Shown: positions 62,566 to 64,000 of the stretch, piece by piece | How positions within the stretch are numbered: the first letter of the stretch is position 1 | How the letters are laid out: the number at the start of each line of letters is the position of its first letter | Assembly (NCBI GenBank): GCA_002917075.1 | Contig: NTMA01000112.1 | Coordinates: 118,883 to 182,882 of the forward strand | Direction of reading: 5' to 3' | Origin: Hawksworthiomyces lignivorus | Taxonomy: Eukaryota; Ascomycota; Sordariomycetes; Ophiostomatales; Ophiostomataceae | Length of the DNA: 64,000 nt | Translations under genes and position numbers: made by a program | The notes under the pieces: model-generated | What the model was told of the DNA's origin: nothing | Databases searched by the model: none | What the model saw: only the letters and a program-made list of their open reading frames with translations

Positions 62566-62653
62566 CCCCTCTATGGCCCTCCTCTATGCTTATAGCCCTC
62601 CTCTACGCCCACTAATGTCCACTAATGCCCACTATATCCACTATGCTTATAGG
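62566..62653 (+). repeat. Imperfect tandem repeats (CTATGCTTATAG and CCCTCCTCTA words)
   Basis: CTATGCTTATAG occurs at 62584-62595 and 62641-62652. CCCTCCTCTA occurs twice near 62577 and 62596, and CCACTAATG-like words recur between them. Confidence 0.75.
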
Positions 62654-63004
62654 CCTGAGAGGAGCTCCAGCCTGTGGGGGAAATTGTGGATCTCTCTAGC
62701 CCTCCCCCCCCCGAGTACCGCAGCGCAAAAAGCTTTTACGAAGAATCGCTGACGCTGCATCGCTTGCCTCGACTCGGCTTTCCTCCGCAGCACACGATAC
62801 TCGGAGCAACCCCCGTCGACCAACTAGCTCGTGCCACACTGCTTAGCTGCTGTGGTGTTCCTCCTCTAAAGAGCCTCTTTTTGTTTAGCTTCTCATCAGT
62901 ACGCGCTTGTGAAGCAAGGCTCGGCTCTACGCCCCAGCTCAAGATTTATCACATCACCTACACAGCGCCCACGCGACAACACCCACGCACCAACATACCG
63001 CCAC

Positions 63005-63007
<3 letters not shown>

Positions 63008-63043
<36 letters not shown>
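63008..63043 (+). repeat. (GCT)12 / (CTG)12 triplet repeat in the 5' leader
   Basis: Twelve perfect GCT units ending 7 nt before the ATG at 63051. Read as CTG codons (from 63009) the run is in frame with that ATG. Confidence 0.95.
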
Positions 63044-63046
<3 letters not shown>

Positions 63047-63050
63047 CAAC

Positions 63051-63785
63051 ATGGATATCCGGCTCCTCCAGGCCTCGGATCTGCCGCTGATCCAGCACGC
63101 CAACCTCGAGAACCTGCCCGAGAACTACTTCCTCAAGTACTACCTGTACCATGCCATGACCTGGCCGCAGCTGAGCTACGTGGCCGTCGACGTCAGCCGC
63201 CCGCGCCAGACGGCCTACGACCACCCCAAGATCGTGGGCTACGTGCTGGCCAAGATGGAGGAGGAGCCGGCCGACGGCGTGGCCCACGGGCACATTACCA
63301 GCCTGAGCGTGATGCGCACGCACCGGCGCCTGGGCATCGCCGAGAAGCTGATGCGCCAGGCGCAGCTGGCCATGGTGGAGACGTTTGGCGCCCACTACGT
63401 CAGCCTGCACGTGCGCGTGTCCAACCGCGCCGCCATCCACCTGTACTGCGACACGCTGGGCTTCCGCAACGAGAAGACCGAGGCCAAGTACTACGCCGAC
63501 GGCGAGGACGCCTACAGCATGCGCCTCGAGCTGAGCGACCTGCGCCAGCAGATCCAGGGCGACAAGGACGGCGCCGAGGGCGCCGCTGAGGGCGAGGACG
63601 GCAAGAAGAACGGCGAGGACGGCCACGCCGACGAGGGCGAGCCCGTGGGCGAGGCCGGCTCTACGGCGGCCAACAAGGCGGCCGCCGCTGCAAAGCCCGC
63701 TGACCGCAAGGTCAAGGTCAAGGTCGGCCGCGGCCTCGGCGTCGGCGAGCTGGTCGAGCGGGTGGAGGCCAAGCCGGCCGCGTAA
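63051..63785 (+). CDS. ARD1: N-terminal acetyltransferase catalytic subunit, Naa10/Ard1
   Basis: One exon of 244 residues. Residues 1-150 are a GNAT domain: [26 protein letters not shown] is the Naa10 opening, [13 protein letters not shown] follows, and the acetyl-CoA loop is RRLGIA after [24 protein letters not shown] and LGF complete the fold. The remainder is an Asp/Glu/Lys/Ala-rich tail ending [23 protein letters not shown]. As part of NatA it acetylates N-terminal Ala, Ser, Thr and similar residues of nascent chains on the ribosome. The ATG follows a (CTG)12 run. Family firm. Confidence 0.94.
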   Translation: MDIRLLQASDLPLIQHANLENLPENYFLKYYLYHAMTWPQLSYVAVDVSRPRQTAYDHPKIVGYVLAKMEEEPADGVAHGHITSLSVMRTHRRLGIAEKLMRQAQLAMVETFGAHYVSLHVRVSNRAAIHLYCDTLGFRNEKTEAKYYADGEDAYSMRLELSDLRQQIQGDKDGAEGAAEGEDGKKNGEDGHADEGEPVGEAGSTAANKAAAAAKPADRKVKVKVGRGLGVGELVERVEAKPAA

Positions 63786-63970
63786 ATGGCGCCCGATGGC
63801 TCTGGCGGATGTGTCTGGAAGCAGCCTACATATAGACTACGACTAGCGAACAAACGGAGTAAACAAAAAGGCAATACAAAAACGGAAATGGAGGCAGCTT
63901 CGCATAGCACTGGTTTCAGCTGCTCTGGGAGGTTCACGATGGGAAATATGTCATAGAGTGTACGAAGAAG

Positions 63971-64000
63971 AAAAAAAAAAAAAAAAAAAAAAAAAAAAAA
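63971..64000 (+). repeat. A30 homopolymer at the window edge
   Basis: Thirty consecutive A residues run to the last base of the window, after GAAGAAG. The true length is unknown. It lies 186 bp past the Naa10 stop. Confidence 0.9.

Larger units (their letters stand above)
62258..63050. promoter_or_regulatory. Divergent promoter, SDR / Naa10
   Basis: 793 bp including a local tandem-repeat cluster (62566-62653) and a GCT repeat at its end. No gene supported; open frames here lack family features. Confidence 0.5.

Noticed and set aside
63971..64000. Telomere or chromosome end
   Set aside because: Pure A is not a telomeric repeat, and core genes lie right beside it.

Overview
The window looks like nuclear DNA of a filamentous ascomycete (Pezizomycotina). 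Genes are split by short introns, mostly about 45-100 nt, with GTRNGT donors, CTRAY-like branch sites and YAG acceptors. It also carries families typical of such fungi: a Zn2Cys6 regulator, a DUF3824-type protein, a GT69 mannosyltransferase, a tyrosinase and a fungal-type complex I 21 kDa subunit. I cannot name the species; a Sordariomycete is a guess. Exon boundaries were worked out by hand from reading frames, splice sites and family resemblance.

The window falls into two compartments. Roughly 1-34 kb is A/T-richer with long gene-poor gaps and holds accessory genes. Roughly 34.8-64 kb has strongly G/C-biased codons and holds conserved housekeeping genes.

Accessory part. From 92 to 13027 lies a catabolic-looking cluster: a luciferase-type FMN monooxygenase (SsuD/SfnG/RutA class), a PHBH-type FAD monooxygenase, a Zn2Cys6 regulator, a monocarboxylate-type MFS transporter, a 12-exon allantoate-permease-family (ACS) transporter, and a TauD/Jlp1-type 2-oxoglutarate dioxygenase divergent from that transporter. 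Together they suggest uptake and oxidative breakdown of an organosulfur or related compound. Next come a tyrosine phosphatase, a Ser/Thr-rich membrane protein, a Cmt1-like mannosyltransferase, a secreted tyrosinase, an MFS transporter with an apparent single-base frameshift, a bZIP regulator, a secreted muconate-cyclase-like protein with three direct repeats in its promoter, and a small secreted repeat protein.

Core part. In order: a 1331-residue DUF3824-like protein; a secreted-type carboxylesterase; a Prp2/DHX16-type DEAH helicase; an ER-lumenal DnaJ ending in HEEL; a sphingolipid delta-4 desaturase; a protein with 13-14 CCHC knuckles; a Dot5/Bcp-type peroxiredoxin; a complex I 21 kDa subunit; an Lto1-like Fe-S adaptor divergent from cytosolic methionyl-tRNA synthetase; an SDR reductase; and an Naa10/Ard1 acetyltransferase with a (CTG)12 run in frame just before its ATG. 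The window ends in an A30 run.

No tRNA, rRNA, CRISPR array or intact transposon was seen. The most notable observations are the putative organosulfur cluster, the frameshifted transporter, the three-copy promoter repeat, a 7-nt microexon in the methionyl-tRNA synthetase gene, and introns repeatedly placed inside zinc knuckles.
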